From positions 1 to 7,897 of the forward strand of contig NZFJ01000051.1 of NCBI GenBank assembly GCA_002690625.1: a stretch of 7,897 bases of DNA, in the 5' to 3' direction. Within the stretch, counting starts at the first letter, position 1. Every line of letters starts with the position of its first letter. Source of the DNA: Rickettsiales bacterium (GTDB lineage: Bacteria > Pseudomonadota > Alphaproteobacteria > TMED109 > TMED131). The position numbers and the translations under genes are program-made. Below, in pieces: positions 7,057-7,897 of this stretch. The notes beneath the pieces are model-generated. The model was not told where the DNA came from and made no database searches. It was given only the letters and a program-made list of their open reading frames with translations.

Positions 7057-7897
7057 ATGCTTCAGAAAGCTCAATTCCTTGACTATCTGGGGTTAATTCT
7101 TTTATCCGCTATATGGGGTAGTTCATTTTTATTTATTAAATTATCTGTCGAAACAATTCATCCATCATTTCTCACGTTTTCAAGATTGTTGATTGCCTCT
7201 CTTTTTCTATTAATATACCTAAAGTTTTTTAAAAAAATTAAACTTTTTCCAATAAAGCTTTCAAAAGAACTATTAATAATTTCCATACTCGGAAATGTAA
7301 TCCCCTTCAATCTTATTAGTTGGAGTGAGACAAATATAGATAGTGTAGTTGTTGCAACTCTAATTGGTACTATGCCACTATTTACATTTATAATTGCTCA
7401 TTTTTTTTTTGATGGAGAAAAATTAAATAATAAAATTATCTCTGGTTTAATTATTGGTTTTACTGGTATGTTGTTTCTCGTTTACTTTGAAGATTCGAAT
7501 AAAAAAGATCACCAAACTTTCTCTAATTTATCAAATTTGCTAGTGATATTAGCTTCGATTTGTTACGCATATTCAGCAAACTGTGTTAAAAAAATAAAAG
7601 GAATGAACTCACTTCAAATAGCTACATCATCAACTTTAATAGCTACCGTTGTCTCTTTGCCAATATGTTTTTTATTGATGGATTTTTCGCGTGTAGTTAA
7701 AGATTACCATATTTTTGATATTTCTTTATCGAGCTTTTTTTCATGTTTTATGTTAGGTGCAATTTGCACTAGTTTAGCAATTGTTATTTTTTTTAGTTTA
7801 ATACACAGACAAAGCGCAGGTTTTGCAAGTCAAAGTAATTTTCTCATACCATGCTTTGGCGTATTTTGGTCTTATCTATTTTTAAGTGAGAGTTTGG
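7057..7897 (+). CDS. EamA/DMT-family transporter, 3' end cut by the window edge
   Basis: This is an inner-membrane permease of the drug/metabolite transporter superfamily (EamA, RhaT-like); such proteins export or import small metabolites, and the substrate cannot be told here. The frame from ATG 7057 runs open for 280 codons to the right edge with no stop. The first EamA repeat covers about residues 10-145 and contains AIWGSSFLFIK (18-28), the ETNIDSVVVATLIGTMPLF segment (91-109) and FFFDGEKL (116-123). The second covers about 157-280, with YAYSANCVKK (170-179), RQSAGFASQSNFLIPCFG (251-268) and YLFLSES (273-279). The second repeat is nearly complete, so against a usual length of about 290-300 only some 10-20 residues are missing. 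An AGG at 7047-7049, overlapping the DUF2244 stop codon, lies 7 bases before the ATG and is a good ribosome binding site. This suggests translational coupling to the DUF2244 gene. Confidence 0.9.
   Translation, partial: MLQKAQFLDYLGLILLSAIWGSSFLFIKLSVETIHPSFLTFSRLLIASLFLLIYLKFFKKIKLFPIKLSKELLIISILGNVIPFNLISWSETNIDSVVVATLIGTMPLFTFIIAHFFFDGEKLNNKIISGLIIGFTGMLFLVYFEDSNKKDHQTFSNLSNLLVILASICYAYSANCVKKIKGMNSLQIATSSTLIATVVSLPICFLLMDFSRVVKDYHIFDISLSSFFSCFMLGAICTSLAIVIFFSLIHRQSAGFASQSNFLIPCFGVFWSYLFLSESL

Overview
The window is very AT-rich (roughly 30% GC by eye), with short intergenic gaps. It reads as a piece of an alphaproteobacterial chromosome, most like a streamlined marine lineage (SAR11-like, HIMB59/AEGEAN-169-like or similar). 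Three things point there: a PstA with a long extra N-terminal periplasmic domain, a pst-phoU-phoB gene order, and an alphaproteobacterial-type adenosine kinase ending in an SHYGARP motif. The lineage is inferred; no rRNA or other marker is present.

Left part (1-3426, + strand): the downstream half of a phosphate operon, packed tightly. A few bases of an upstream gene, expected to be pstC, are followed by pstA (permease), pstB (ATPase), phoU (brake on transport and signalling) and phoB (response regulator). PstA and PstB form part of the high-affinity phosphate ABC transporter, PhoU links transporter state to signalling, and PhoB activates the Pho regulon. pstS, pstC and the kinase phoR are not in the window and would be expected upstream or elsewhere. 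A bulged hairpin followed by a T-run lies just after phoB and may end the operon.

Middle (3479-5407, + strand): one 642-residue protein that joins an N-terminal GT2 glycosyltransferase to a C-terminal GT9 (heptosyltransferase-like) domain through a strongly basic and then aromatic linker. This is the least ordinary gene here and suggests synthesis of a cell-surface glycan or LPS core. It converges with an adenosine kinase-type PfkB gene (6384-5413, - strand). The two stop codons lie inside one perfect 7-bp-stem palindrome.

Right part (6385-7897): an AT-rich divergent intergenic region, then a DUF2244 membrane protein gene closely followed by an EamA/DMT-family transporter that runs off the right edge of the window.

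I see no rRNA, tRNA, CRISPR array, insertion sequence or phage gene. The region looks like ordinary chromosomal backbone apart from the fused glycosyltransferase.
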